NCBI GenBank assembly: GCA_030374765.1 | Contig: JARGXX010000098.1 | Coordinates: 248,001-312,000 of the forward strand | Source: Agarophyton chilense | Lineage: Eukaryota; Rhodophyta; Florideophyceae; Gracilariales; Gracilariaceae | Length of the DNA stretch: 64,000 nucleotides | Direction: 5' to 3' | In this document: in pieces, positions 1 to 10,671 of the stretch | Position numbering within the stretch: the first letter of the stretch is position 1 | Layout: every line of letters begins with the position of its first letter | Notes under the pieces: generated by a model | What the model saw: only the letters and a program-made list of their open reading frames with translations | Told to the model about the DNA's origin: nothing | Database searches by the model: none | Program-made: the position numbers and the translations under genes

Positions 1-159
1 GGCTGCAATAACTCCATCAACCGTGTATTTCAGAAGATAGTGCGGCAGACACATGAAAATCTTAACTCGTCTTCAATATGTCACTTTGCCGATATGGGAA
101 TGCGCATTAAGCTTGCGGTTGCAGGATACCGTTCACTGACGAAATCTGTGGTGGAATAG
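1..159 (+). pseudogene. 3' end of an unidentified reading frame
   Basis: The first 159 bases are open in frame 1 and end in TAG. The roughly 52 residues have ordinary protein-like composition (Asn/Ser-rich start, then charged and hydrophobic residues), so this may be the tail of a gene or transposase that begins left of the window. I do not recognise it. The next 180 bases have stops in every frame and show nothing. Confidence 0.25.
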
Positions 160-340
160 GTTTTTGTAGACATTAGTCTGTGGCCAATGGACTTTTGCTT
201 CTTAGATTGGGCACAAATAAATAGAGCGTAAGCTATGCAATCCTAGACACGAGGTTTCAAAGACTGAAAATGGGGAGAATATTCCAACATGTGAAGGAAG
301 CGAAGGCTTTTCTTGATAAACACACGACTCCCCACCAAAC

Positions 341-690
341 GTGGAAGTCACTCACTGCGTACGTGAAGGGGACAACACAGGTAGAGGATATAATCGAAAA
401 ATGCATACCAACAACAAAACGGGAGTTATAGTATACGGTTTAAAACAGGTCTGGTTTTCCTCCCTCGAGCGCCGCGCCGGCTTCCTACTTAGCTCACAAT
501 CAAATGATTGCATCACAAAACAAAAGATCCAAGAAGCCGAGGAAGCAGTGGAAACAAAGAGAAAACTTGCGCAAAATCGACAGGAAAAGCGACGAGCATC
601 GGAGATTAAGAAAAAGGAACGAAAGCGAGAAAAGGCGGCCAGGCATGAGGGGAACCAGAAAAGTTGCTCTTAAGAGAAAGTTGAAGGATG
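341..690 (+). pseudogene. Lys/Glu-rich coiled-coil relic, 5' part, interrupted by E1
   Basis: Two overlapping frames (341-673 and 504-690) encode a very basic, Gln/Glu/Lys-rich stretch of the kind found in coiled-coil tails of transposon-encoded proteins. One frameshift near 650-670 is needed to pass from one frame to the other. Element E1 inserted after base 690, using ggatg (686-690) as target. The frame of 504-690 does not continue beyond E1. It continues without a break on the minus strand from 19930 down to 19692, next to the inverted copy of the same pentamer. Host identity unknown; probably an old transposon protein. Confidence 0.45.
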
Positions 691-1357
691 TGTAGTATTC
701 TACTATGTCGGGGAATCCTGTATGTTGGTTTTTCGCGAAGTCGCGGTTGGAACTCATAAGTGAGTGATGTCATCAAACTTGTGATATGAAACGGCACACC
801 GCGTAGGATGCTTAGAGGCAGAATTTCTTAGAGCGACACGTGGTATCACGAGTGGAATTGCTTGCAACGGCGCATGTAGTGGCGATCCACGTGGCTGGTT
901 TTACTACCCTTTGTAGCTAGACGTCCATTAGGGACCGTACCCATACAGTGGTTTGGCTAAGTGGCTGACCACTGGGTATTATTTATATATTTACTTGGGC
1001 ACTCACCCTGGTACACAGTATATAGTGTACAAGAGGTGAGCGCCGACTCCAAGTAAAGGAGAGAACATGGGCATCATGAGTATTCTGTTCCTCGCTTAGG
1101 ATTCCTTAACCGGAGATCCGGACGATCTATAATAGATAGTCAGCCGTTAACCACTTCACGAGCCGTCTCGTACCTACGTCCCATCAACGTTTTACAGTTG
1201 CACTGTTCACCCTCGCTGGCGAGTAGTGGCCTTACACCCCACTTCCAGCTCGCTGGTGTTGTAGCTCTACCACCCCTTTTCTTTCGCCGCAAGCAACCCA
1301 TCGGCAGTCCAAACGCTGTCGCAGGTGTTTGCTCTCTCCGTTAGAGCGGGTACTATA
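691..1357 (+). repeat. E1 5' LTR
   Basis: Starts TGTAGTATTC and ends TACTATA; the partner copies end TACTACA, so the last C has mutated to T here. Same length and content as 10672-11338 with scattered substitutions. It contains several short inverted repeats: AGTGG/CCACT around 960-973, GTACAC/GTGTAC around 1012-1031 and ACGAG/CTCGT near 1158-1171. Confidence 0.93.
978..993 (+). promoter_or_regulatory. TATA-like element in the E1 LTR
   Basis: An A/T-only run containing TTTATATATTTA lies about 290 bases into the LTR and is kept in the other two E1-family LTRs. It is followed within 50 bases by a GTACAC/GTGTAC hairpin. Position and composition fit a U3 core promoter; function is inferred only. 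Confidence 0.4.
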
Positions 1358-1359
1358 AG

Positions 1360-1377
1360 TGGTCTCCCGACTTAGAA
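1360..1377 (+). other. E1 primer-binding site
   Basis: Two bases after the LTR comes TGGTCTCCCGACTTAGAA. The same 18 bases occur at the matching position of E2 (52937-52954, minus) and E3 (54346-54363, minus). The complement ends in CCA preceded by A73 and a G72 that would pair with C1, the acceptor features of eukaryotic tRNA-Tyr. Confidence 0.75.
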
Positions 1378-1572
1378 CCACTGTGGTCAGCTGCACTGAA
1401 CAATTCGCTCTTGGAACGAGGAATCGATATCGATACTTGGAAGAAGTGGAATCACTACAGTTATTGTTTATCTAACCACCTCCGGCAATTGCGGAATTCA
1501 TCGTGGTTGAACACGTGGTCGAGAAGTCGAAGACAACATTTGGTTCGCACCTAGACTCAGGTTTGGTCTAGG

Positions 1573-3726
1573 ATGCAGAACACCCGAAGCCCGTCGAGTA
1601 CTGGTCGCCCCAGTCCTGCGGGACCACCCCCGAAACCGAGGCTCGCCTCATCTGTTGAAGCCGGAGAGCGGCTGTATCGTCAAGCGATGTCGCGCTCACG
1701 CTCGGTGAATGATGAACGAGATCTCTCGGATGTACCGGCCCCTGTGGCAGCGGCAGTCACGCCCACCACAGAAGCCGTAGTTGACCCTGAGGTCGTCGGA
1801 CCTCAAGAAGAGGATGATTCGCGCAGGGAAGTGCGTCGTCTCAAGTCTGAGTCAAACGCTTCGCATGTGCGCATGGATTCGTTGGAATCGCAGATCGCTG
1901 CTCTCATCGCTGATGTTGAACAATTACGCAGTGCGCATCAAGCACTCATTCGTCAAGACGATGGGAAGCAGGTATCTGCATTAGTGAAAACATTACGTGA
2001 TGATTTGAACCATCTACTGGATAGGTACGGGAATACGCCCGATGCGCTACCCGGCTTAACCGTGGATGTAGAGGAAGTCCTCACTCTTTTTAAACCTCGT
2101 TTAGAACGCGTGCAGGCGGCAGTTTATGCGCAGAGTGCTGCTAAACCAGTCGTGCTGGAAGAGGAAGGGGCTCCTTTGAAGGAAGCTCGTTCGAAGAAGT
2201 CGAAGTCACGACGTAAGAAGCGGAAGTCCGCACGTGATTCGAGTGATGAATCGTCAAGTACGGAGGGCTTCAGTTCTAGTACTGATGATTCTGGTCATTC
2301 AGATACGTCAGATGACGACGACAGTGATGATGTTCATCGAAGGTCCCGATCTCGGAAGAAGAACACGTCTTCTTGGTTAATGAGAAAAAAAGGCTCACCT
2401 TACAGAGGATTGAAGGTGCTCCCGTGCCCGAATCCGCTTTATCGGAAGGTCCTGAATTACAGGTACTACCGTCTGAAGGTGAAGAGCAAGAAGCGCTCAG
2501 GACGCGAAACCGCGAAGGTGAAGGATCACATCAAACGATTGATGATCGTCCTTAATGATTTAACATTTGATGGGAAAACACCCATTCTCGTTATCGAGTT
2601 TCTCCCTCGATTCGTTGCCGAAGCAGACACTCTAGAGATGAGTGAACCACAGGCATTTGTGTCTTTACCACACTTCCTGAAGGGTTTTGCTTTAGAGCAA
2701 TATCGTTCCGTATGCGGATCATAGACAGCCGATGAAGGCGGCGTTACCTCATGGCCAGAGGCGGTGCAGTATTTGCTGGGCAGTTACGCGACTTCAAACG
2801 CGATACGTCAGGCGATCCTGGACCTAAGGGATGTGACCCAAAAGCCTGAGGAGGGCGAAGCTGAGTACAGCTCAAGGCTTAACAAAGCTTCAGTCCGCTG
2901 TGGAAACGTCCACTCGACGGAGGACAAGATTAAATTGTACATCGATGGGCTGGACCCGAGCATCAAGTCGTTGGTAGCTCGATATCGAGAGAAGCATGGA
3001 AGAGTCTCCTTCTTGGAGTTAGGTCAGTTTGCGAAAGATGAAGGAGACGCGGCCAGAGCGCGTGGTAGCCCCCGTCGTTCAGTGGCTTTTGGAACCTCAA
3101 TGGGTAAGGAGAAGGTCTCCGCCAGAGTTAATCAGCGCAGCAAACTGCTACATCTGGAATCTCCAGTTGACTCACGAGAATCGTCGTTGGCACCCAAAGG
3201 GAGTGACTCGCATGAGAAGGCGGTCCATTTAATGGAATACACGGACTCTTCTGTACCTACAGGGGATCTCCCACACTCGGAGTCTCAGGACGAGGAAGCC
3301 CTAATGGTTATGGAGGGCCGTCGCCCTATGTACCGTCCTTACACGGTGCCACCACAAGGAGGTTTTAAGAACGGCAAACCCGTATGGGTGGATACTCGCA
3401 TGGCATACCGTTCACAACCTATGTTGACCAACCGTCGTGATGGTTTGATCTGTTATCCATGTTATGGAAAACACCATTTGAGTGCAGAATGCACGCTTCC
3501 TGCAAAGGATCTGAGCCGTATCATGACGAATTATGAAGCACTCTCAGAAGAGGAAAGGAGCCGCGTACCGGCGGGCATGTATCGGAAAGCCAAAAGTTGG
3601 TTTCCTCAGACACCAATGCGCCGGACGGACAAGCCGGTTGCTCAGAACGCTGAAGTGTTACAACCCGGAACCCCGGTAGGAAGAGGCGCCTTTGAGGCGA
3701 ATAAGCCGGTGCAACCGGAAAACTAA
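1573..3726 (+). pseudogene. gag: E1 gag, one in-frame stop
   Basis: Structural protein of the retrotransposon particle, 717 codons before the stop. ATG at 1573 opens a Pro/Ser-rich head, then a coiled-coil-like stretch, an acidic/basic low-complexity linker (about 2190-2390), the conserved capsid-like core (about 2430-3060) and a zinc knuckle C-x2-C-x4-H-x4-C at 3451-3492. An in-frame TAG at 2722-2724 interrupts it; the frame resumes at once, and E2 gag has a sense codon there (its block GGVTCWPEAVQYLL is matched by GGVTSWPEAVQYLL after the stop). It ends TAA at 3724-3726 directly after a candidate frameshift heptamer. Confidence 0.85.
3717..3723 (+). promoter_or_regulatory. Candidate -1 frameshift heptamer, E1 gag-pol
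   Basis: GGAAAAC, with GAA and AAC in the gag frame and the gag stop TAA immediately after. The pol frame is -1 relative to gag and is open from this point. E3 has the identical heptamer (59528-59534) and E2 has GAAAAAC (50701-50707, minus), all at the gag-pol junction and in the same phase. Confidence 0.55.
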
Positions 3727-6700
3727 GTGAGGGAGCCCCTAGGGGGTCGGCACTAGTCGATCCCGTAGTGCTGACCAGGGAGAGCTCGCCTCCCTGCTCC
3801 CGCGCTTGGAAGCCCAAGATTCTCTTGAGGCCTCAGAAAATTCCGCCGTACGGAATCAATCCGCCGGACGGGAAGCGAGTACAGTTTGACTGTGAGTTAC
3901 ATCGTTCTTGGAGACGTTATACTTGTCCGTCAAAACGGGAAAGATACCTCATAGTAGTGTCTAAAAGAAACTATAAGGTCTATGCCGACATCGGCTCTGA
4001 CAGGAATCTGTTATCTCTTCGATTGACTATCCTGGACACAGGTGCTGATCCGAACTTTATACGGGAATCGGAGCTCGCTCCTGCTGAATTAGAACGTATT
4101 CGATACGGTCTTTTACCGGACATCCGGGATGCCAACAAAAATGCTGTGAAGACACTGGGAACAGTTCGACTCGTGGTGTGTTTGGGACGCTTTATAGTCC
4201 TAGTCGACTTCATCGTCTGTAAGACGTTAGCTGCACCAGTGGTACTGGGATTTGATTATTGCGACAGGTTTGTCGAAGCCATTCGCCCGCGAAGAAAATT
4301 AGTGGAACTAGATGATGGATCAATGGTACCAATTGTTCGCAAGCCAATGCGTCGTTGCCCCGAAGCACCTCCACTTCCACTATCTATGGAATACGGGAAA
4401 TCCCAAGGACGTGTCTCGCCGAGGATTCGAGTAGCGAAGAGTGCCATGTTGAAGGCGCAAACCCAAACTTGGGTTCAAGTAAGAACAGAACGACACGGAC
4501 TCGTGGTAATCAAACCGAATACTCGGATGTACTAATCCCGTGGATTGCTAGTCGCTAACGGCATTGTTCAGGTTGATCCTGGTAGCCCCTTTTGGATACT
4601 GGTGAGTACCTTCACCGATTACGATTATCATATACCGAAGAATCAGGTTGTTGCAACAGCTTTGCCTCATCTCACAGTGGTGGTCCCTACTCATATTTCT
4701 ACTGCAGAAGTATTGGGATTAACCCATGTCGGTGACACAGACGAAGAACTGCAAACTCCGTCTGGAGATCAATTGCAAACGGCAATGGATCCAGAGAGCC
4801 TGGTCGATGAGCTAGGCTTAGCACATGTGTCGGAACACTACAGAGCGAAGATCAGGTCTATGCTGAAAAATTATACATCCATGTGGAGTGGAAAACTAGG
4901 AGAGATCTTCACTACGGAACAACACATTGATTTGGTCCCAGGGTCACGACCCATCTCCCAACCACCCTACAGAGCGGGACCGCGAACTCGCCAAATCGAG
5001 GAGGAGAATGTCAGCAAAATGCTGGAAGAAGGAGTAATCGAAGCAGCTCAATCTGCATGGGCCTCACCAGTGGTGCTGGTTCCAAAACCTGATGGTTCTT
5101 CACGATTCTGTATCGATTATCGAAAACTGAACGCGGTTATAATTCGAAATATATACCCGTTGCCTCAAATGGACGAATGTATTGACAGCTTAGGAGAAGC
5201 GAACGTGTTCACCACGTTGAACGCCAACTCTGGCTATTGGCAGGTGCCTGTAGCGGAAGAAGACCAAAATAAAACCGCATTTGCGTGTCACGCCGGTCTC
5301 TATCATTTCAAAAGGATTCCCTTTGGCTTAACGAATGCATCGGCTACTTTTCAGCGTACTCTGGACATCTTGCTCTCAAGATACAAGCGGAAGACTTGTT
5401 TAGTCTATTTGGACGATGTGATCATCTTTTCCCAGGATGTAGAAAGCCATTTACGGCATGTCGAGGAGATTCTCAAAGCACTACAGAGCGCAGGTATCAC
5501 CTTGAAGTTCAAGAAATGCGAATGGTTCGCTGGCACCGTCCGGTACTTAGGACATGTGATCACGACGGGACAGCTTGCCATTCAAGAGGCACAAACAGCG
5601 GCTTTCCGTGAAGTACAACCTCCGTCGAAACAGAAGCAATTGGGTTCTTTTCTCGGCTTGTGCAACGTCTACCGACGATTCGTGCCGCGATACTCGCATA
5701 TAGTGGCACTGCTCAACGCAAAGCTGCGCAAAGGACAACCAGTACAGCTGGAACAATTCAGACAAGCGGAAGCGGAAGCGTTCGACACGCTGAAGACAAA
5801 GATTATTACAGCCCCAGTCTTGGCGCTGCCCATCCCCAACCTGCCATACTCAGTGGATACCGACTCTAGCGAGTACGAAGTATGGTGTGCCCTTTTTCAA
5901 ACACACCCTGATGTTGAACGCAAACCCATTGGTTACTGGTCAAGATCGCTGAACGCAGCTGAGAAGAAGTATTCAGTTTCAGAAAAGGAATGCCTTGCAG
6001 TCGTTTGGGCTCTAACCACATTGCGACCGTATCTCCAAGGAGAACGTTTTACCGTCAACACGGATCATTCGTCTCTACGATGGTTACTGTCCATTACAGA
6101 CCCGTCTGGTCGTCTCACAAGATGGCGCTTACGCCTTTCTGAATTCGATTTCGAAGTGAATTATAAGAAGGGATTGGCCAATGTCCAAGCTGACGCGCTA
6201 TCGCGACTCAAAACACTGGGCGAAATCCAAGGCGAAATCGATGAAGAGATACCTTGCTTCTACATGGAGACCCATTCACCATCTTTTGAAGAAGAGGAAC
6301 AAGAGACCCTTGATGATTATTCGGATGCAGACCCGTTCCTTGCATTAGCAGACACTGACCCTTCAGTTCAACTCGAGCGAATCTCGTGCACTGAGCTCCT
6401 CAATGAGCAACACGCCGATACGTTTTGTGCGTCGATACGCTCTCGTCTTAACGGGGGGGGGGGAGGAGCTCCCCTTTTCACTCGATTCACGAGGAATAAT
6501 GTTAAGACATGTCGAAAAGCATGATCAAATCGTGATTCCACACGCCTTGAAGAGTCGAGTACTCCATCTGGCACACTACAGCAGATTGTCTGGTCATCCA
6601 GGAGGAACGAAGTTGTTCATGACTCTAAGAAGAGATTTTTACTGGCCTACTTTGGCAATGGATTGCCATGCTACAGTGAGGTTGTGTATAACATGTGCGA

Positions 6701-7733
6701 ATAATCACGTGAAGCTTTACAGGAAGCGGAAACCGATGAAGTTATTCCAGGCGAAAGCGCCTTTACAATATGTCAGTATCGACATTCTAGGGGAATTGAT
6801 TCGCTCAAGGCGAGGTTATCGCTACGTATTGGTAATCACCGACCGCTTCTCGAACCTAGTGCCGACTGTGCCGCTGAAGCGGATAACCGAAACGAAACCG
6901 TAATCGCACCGGCGTTTATCAAACACTGGGTATTTATATACGGACCACCAGAAGTTCTGTTGTCAGATAATGGGAAGCAATTCGTTGCGAAGTTCTTTCA
7001 GAATGTTTGCCGCATTATGGGCATTCGAAACGTGTTTACCACGACCTATCATCCGCAATGCAACGGTCAGGTGGAGAGTTTCAACCACACGCTGATAGCA
7101 GCACTACGACACTACATCGCGGACCACTCGAAAGAATGGGACATTTTTACTGATATTCTGTGCTACGCGTACAAGACGAAAGTGCATACCTCTACGAAGA
7201 CGGCACCGTTCGACCTCGTGCTCTCACGTAACCCTCCGGCTTTACCGGTTGAGCTCGACGACGAGACAGAATTGGACGCGCCGACCCCGGCTAAGTACCA
7301 TCTGAAATGGAGGAATGACCTTAAGGCCAGAGCGGAAGAAGCCGCTAAGGAGTTATCAAAGACGCAAGCTCGCTATAAGCGAAACTCTAACGCCACAAGG
7401 CGAAGAGGAAATCCGGCAATCCGAGTAGGAGGTCACGTCTTCGTTCGAGTCGAAAGACCGGACAAACAGGAAGAATCTCGTCATAAGTTGTTGCCGATAG
7501 CGGCTGGACCCTTCAAAGTGGTGGAACTTAACGAATAAACAGTGGTCATCAAGACAGGTGAGGACGTTGAACGTGTATCGCGCGATCGCGTTGAAGTCGC
7601 GCCTGACTCGCAAGTGGAAGTCCAGGTATCTGGTAGAACTAAGGAGGCAAGTGCGACGGAACGTCAAGGCAAAAGCCCAAGTGACTCTGGGGAGAGTGAA
7701 CCGCCACCAATGGCTCGAGCGGAGGAGACCTGA
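3720..7733 (+). pseudogene. pol: E1 pol: protease, RT, RNase H, integrase
   Basis: Replication polyprotein of the element. In order: aspartic protease with DTGAD near 4033; reverse transcriptase (about 4900-5560) with YLDD near 5405; RNase H (about 5850-6210) with a DTDSS-type start; integrase with zinc-binding HHCC, catalytic Asp residues and the YHP..NGQVE motif near 7047-7080; and a GPF motif near 7507. Damage: TAA at 4533-4535, frameshift in an 11-G run at 6453-6463, a compensating shift near 6890-6900 (TAA follows at 6901) and TAA at 7536-7538. The RT motif-A aspartate is AAC (Asn) at 5220-5222, where E2 and E3 have Asp. It cannot encode active enzyme. Confidence 0.88.
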
Positions 7734-8550
7734 TCTCCCACTGCCGGCGGTTGCGTACGCCAATCACGGACAGCTTCCGAAGTATCGGGATATGCTCCGT
7801 GGCACGCGCACACCCGTAAGTACAGAAATGGAACCTAAAAGCAGGAAAGCTGTTTTGGAATTTGGCCCCAAGGACTTGGAAACGAGTGCACGCGAAAACG
7901 CGCCTTTGCCGCTTCAGGCTGAACCGTCAGATGAAGCGCCACTCGCTGTTCCGCCGATATCGGCTCCCATCCCTCGTGGGCAGGAAGAAGAAGAGTTATC
8001 GCCTTCTGTCGTGGTGCAAGAACCATCGTCCACCAAACAGCGGTCAGAATCGGATGAACCGAAGGAGGTTCATCCAAGAATGGAATTGAGAAGTAGCAAG
8101 AAGTACGCTTCTATGGAACCTGGAAAACAGGATAGCTCTTTATCTAAGAAAGGTTGTCAAGGAATGATTACACTGCCCCTGCGGGCAGAACGACAGTTAG
8201 TCGACGAGCGAACGCTTAGCGACGCTGAGAATGCTAACACAGAGACGCTTGGGTCAGCCCTAAGGCATTTCAAACCTGTTAACAGGAGTCTCGCGCCAGC
8301 AGCGAAAGCATTGGGAAACGCCCAGGAATATGTTATGGATCGCATATGTGAACATGGCGAGCATGAAGATACTAGAGAATTACTGTATCGAGTCCGTTGG
8401 TACGGTTTTCCTCCGGAAGCGGATACGTGGGAACCTATAGCTCATATCCCCCGTTCGCAACTCGTGCGATATCATCGACGCATGCGATTACCACTCCCGA
8501 GGGAGATTGACTCCTCGATAGTCGGGCTCATGGGCACATCCCATTTCTAA
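7734..8550 (+). pseudogene. E1 chromodomain-bearing 3' part of pol
   Basis: In the +1 frame relative to pol, a Pro/Glu/Ser-rich linker leads to a chromodomain at about 8325-8490. Visible are EYVMDRI, YRVRWYGF, DTWEP and a helix ending in RYHRR, the usual chromodomain order. Chromodomains steer chromovirus integration toward modified histones. In E2 the chromodomain is also out of frame with integrase, whereas in E3 it is fused in frame. The open part of this frame begins upstream (7558), but that stretch overlaps the true end of pol. Confidence 0.75.
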
Positions 8551-8562
8551 GTATGGGCTACA

Positions 8563-8760
8563 AAGGTAGTAAAAACTCAAAAAGCGAGAAGAATACAAGA
8601 AGTCATGTGGAAGAAAAGTGAAAACAAACAAGCACAGGACATTTACTGATTATCACCTAGGAAGAACTCGAGAAGCGAGAAGAAGAAGTTAAGAACTCGA
8701 GAAGCGAGAAGAGATGAAGACTAGAAGATAAGAAGGGAACATGAAGACACAAAGTCACCA
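8563..8760 (+). repeat. Purine-rich spacer with short repeats, E1
   Basis: An A/G-rich tract lies between the convergent ends of pol and the antisense frame. A 20-base unit starting AAGAACTCGAGAAGCGAGAA occurs at 8662 and 8691 (period 29), and a diverged copy lies near 8573. E2 has an equivalent GAA-rich tract in the same place and orientation (44983-45200). Confidence 0.6.
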
Positions 8761-8821
8761 GAGTTTATTGGTATCAAGATATCACCGCAAGGGTGTTGAC
8801 TAGGAGTCTTTTCTAGTACTA

Positions 8822-10504
8822 TCAAAGAGACGTGCGAACACGCAGGTTCGCAAGAAGCTGTGCGCGATCACCCTCAACCTGGTCCACGGGAAAGCCCGCA
8901 TCTAAGAGGAACTGCCTCAGCGGATCCAAGCCTGGATCTTCGACCGGCACTGCACTCGGTTGTTGGGTAAACCCATAAGAGTACTCTTGAGCAACTCCCG
9001 TCGCTGCGGATTGATCGACGGAAGTCGCTACGCCTCCCAGCTCTGGCTCTTCCTCGTAACCGAGTTCAACCTCAGCTCCCGGCTCTTCCTCGTACGGTTC
9101 CTCTCCGTTCTCGGATGGAGTAGCATCGTACACGTATCCAGTAAGCTGGTTCGGTGGCATGTCACGCGGGTTCTCCCTAAGAAAGCAAGCCTGCTCGGAG
9201 GTGATCAACTGGCGCGTCCAGGGGTCGTACCAAACGAAATCACCAGCACTTGCTGTTCGTCCAGGAGACTGGTCGTAGTGTCTTGAACGGGTTCCGCGAG
9301 CAGATTGATCAGCTGGCACTCCAGACCAGTCGACACTGTCGATTACATCCATAAGATGGAGGAAGTCGGCATGGTTCGCACGGGATCCCAGGACAAGGGA
9401 AAGATCGAGTTCTCTCGCATACTTTCGTGTTGTGGGCGACATGTACCAACCTCTAAAGCTATCATAAGCATCCCACAGGAGGAAGACGGCCACCTTGGCG
9501 ATAAACTCGGTATAAACCACCGTCCAATATCCCGAGAACGGGTCGTTAACCAACGCGGACCCGATGTAGGAGATCACCAGTGGGAGCTCCACAGGGCAAC
9601 CACGAGGACTCTCGATCGCCGCCCAATGCTCCGGAATACCGATGTAGAGCCCGAAGCGCGCGTTGCGCCGGATGCGGTCAATCTCGATCATTTGATACGG
9701 CACCAAATAGCCCAAACGTGATCGAGTACAACGTTTCAAACGGGGATAATCCCAATAGGGAATGTCAGGCTTTCGAAGGAAGCGAAACTCCGCACGGAGG
9801 AGAGGTTGCTGAAAGCAGAGAGCTGCATCACGCACACCGCGCACACCGCGCCAACCGCTCACATCGACTTAAACGAGTGTCTCGATATACGAGTAACCTT
9901 CACCGTCGGTACGGGCTTTCCAGGTATCTAGTTCCCAGTCCTGCGGGAGGAGAACCGTACTGATGAATCGGTGAAGACGCTGGTAAATCAGCTTGGTGAA
10001 CCGCGTACGGGCTTCAAACAAGGTTTCCGTTGAATATCGCGCAATCGCGTTGTCTGGCAAAGCAATATGGCTCGCCCAGTCGTCGCTATAAATCGCGTGT
10101 CCCGGAATACCGTCAGGGAAGTACCCACCGTGTACATACTGTTGTATCAACGCGTCATCGCGGATAGCAACTGGATCAAACCAGGGCTCTTGCGCGAAAA
10201 TTTCAACGTTGTCGAGAGGATCTCATCCATGGAAATCCGCAGGGTGCGGGTAGCTCCGCTGAGCACAACGAGAAGGAGCTCGAATCACACCCGCAGAGGC
10301 GACGTAAGCCGCGTTCGGCATCGGAGCCACGGTTGGCCGAGGTAACGGTACCGACCGGAATCCGGTGCACGGTGTGGGGAACGAACGGTATGGACCGAGT
10401 TGAGAAGTAGGCTGCAACGCAGAACCAGCAGTATTGGACGGAGCCCCAGAAGGCACATCCTAAGACGAGGGCTGAAACGGGTTGGACCCGGCGTTCGGAT
10501 CCAT
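8822..10504 (-). pseudogene. E1 antisense accessory frame (unknown protein)
   Basis: Antisense to the element, between pol and the 3' LTR. From ATG at 10504 one frame runs 561 codons with only three nonsense codons: TAG 10460-10462, TGA 10223-10225 and TAA 9869-9871. It aligns throughout with the antisense frame of E2 (43126-44982). Shared motifs, E1 then E2: PWFDPVAIRDDALI / PWFHPTAVRDDELI, YQRL, LRAEFR, SRLGYLVPY / SRFGFLVPY, PRGC, DPFSGYW / DPNSGYW, LLWDAYDSFRGWY / LLWDAHDHFRIWY, DVID, SPGR. The tail is acidic and Pro-rich. I recognise no domain, signal peptide or membrane span. Protein-level conservation between diverged elements suggests it was under selection; this copy is broken. Confidence 0.8.
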
Positions 10505-10659
10505 CGCGAGAGATCAAGATGAAGAGCGGTGAGGAACAGAATGCTGTTGAGAACTGTAAGAGTTGGTCATGCGGCGAGGAGTTCGTGATGACGATGGGTA
10601 CCCGGAACAGCGGTCTAACTGCGTATAAACGCTTCTTGCGTCCCCCATGGTTCGCGCTT

Positions 10660-10671
10660 AACGAGGGGGTA
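10660..10671 (+). other. E1 polypurine tract
   Basis: AACGAGGGGGTA abuts the 3' LTR. E2 has the similar AAGGAGGGGGAGA in the same position. This primes plus-strand DNA synthesis in LTR retrotransposons. Confidence 0.7.
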
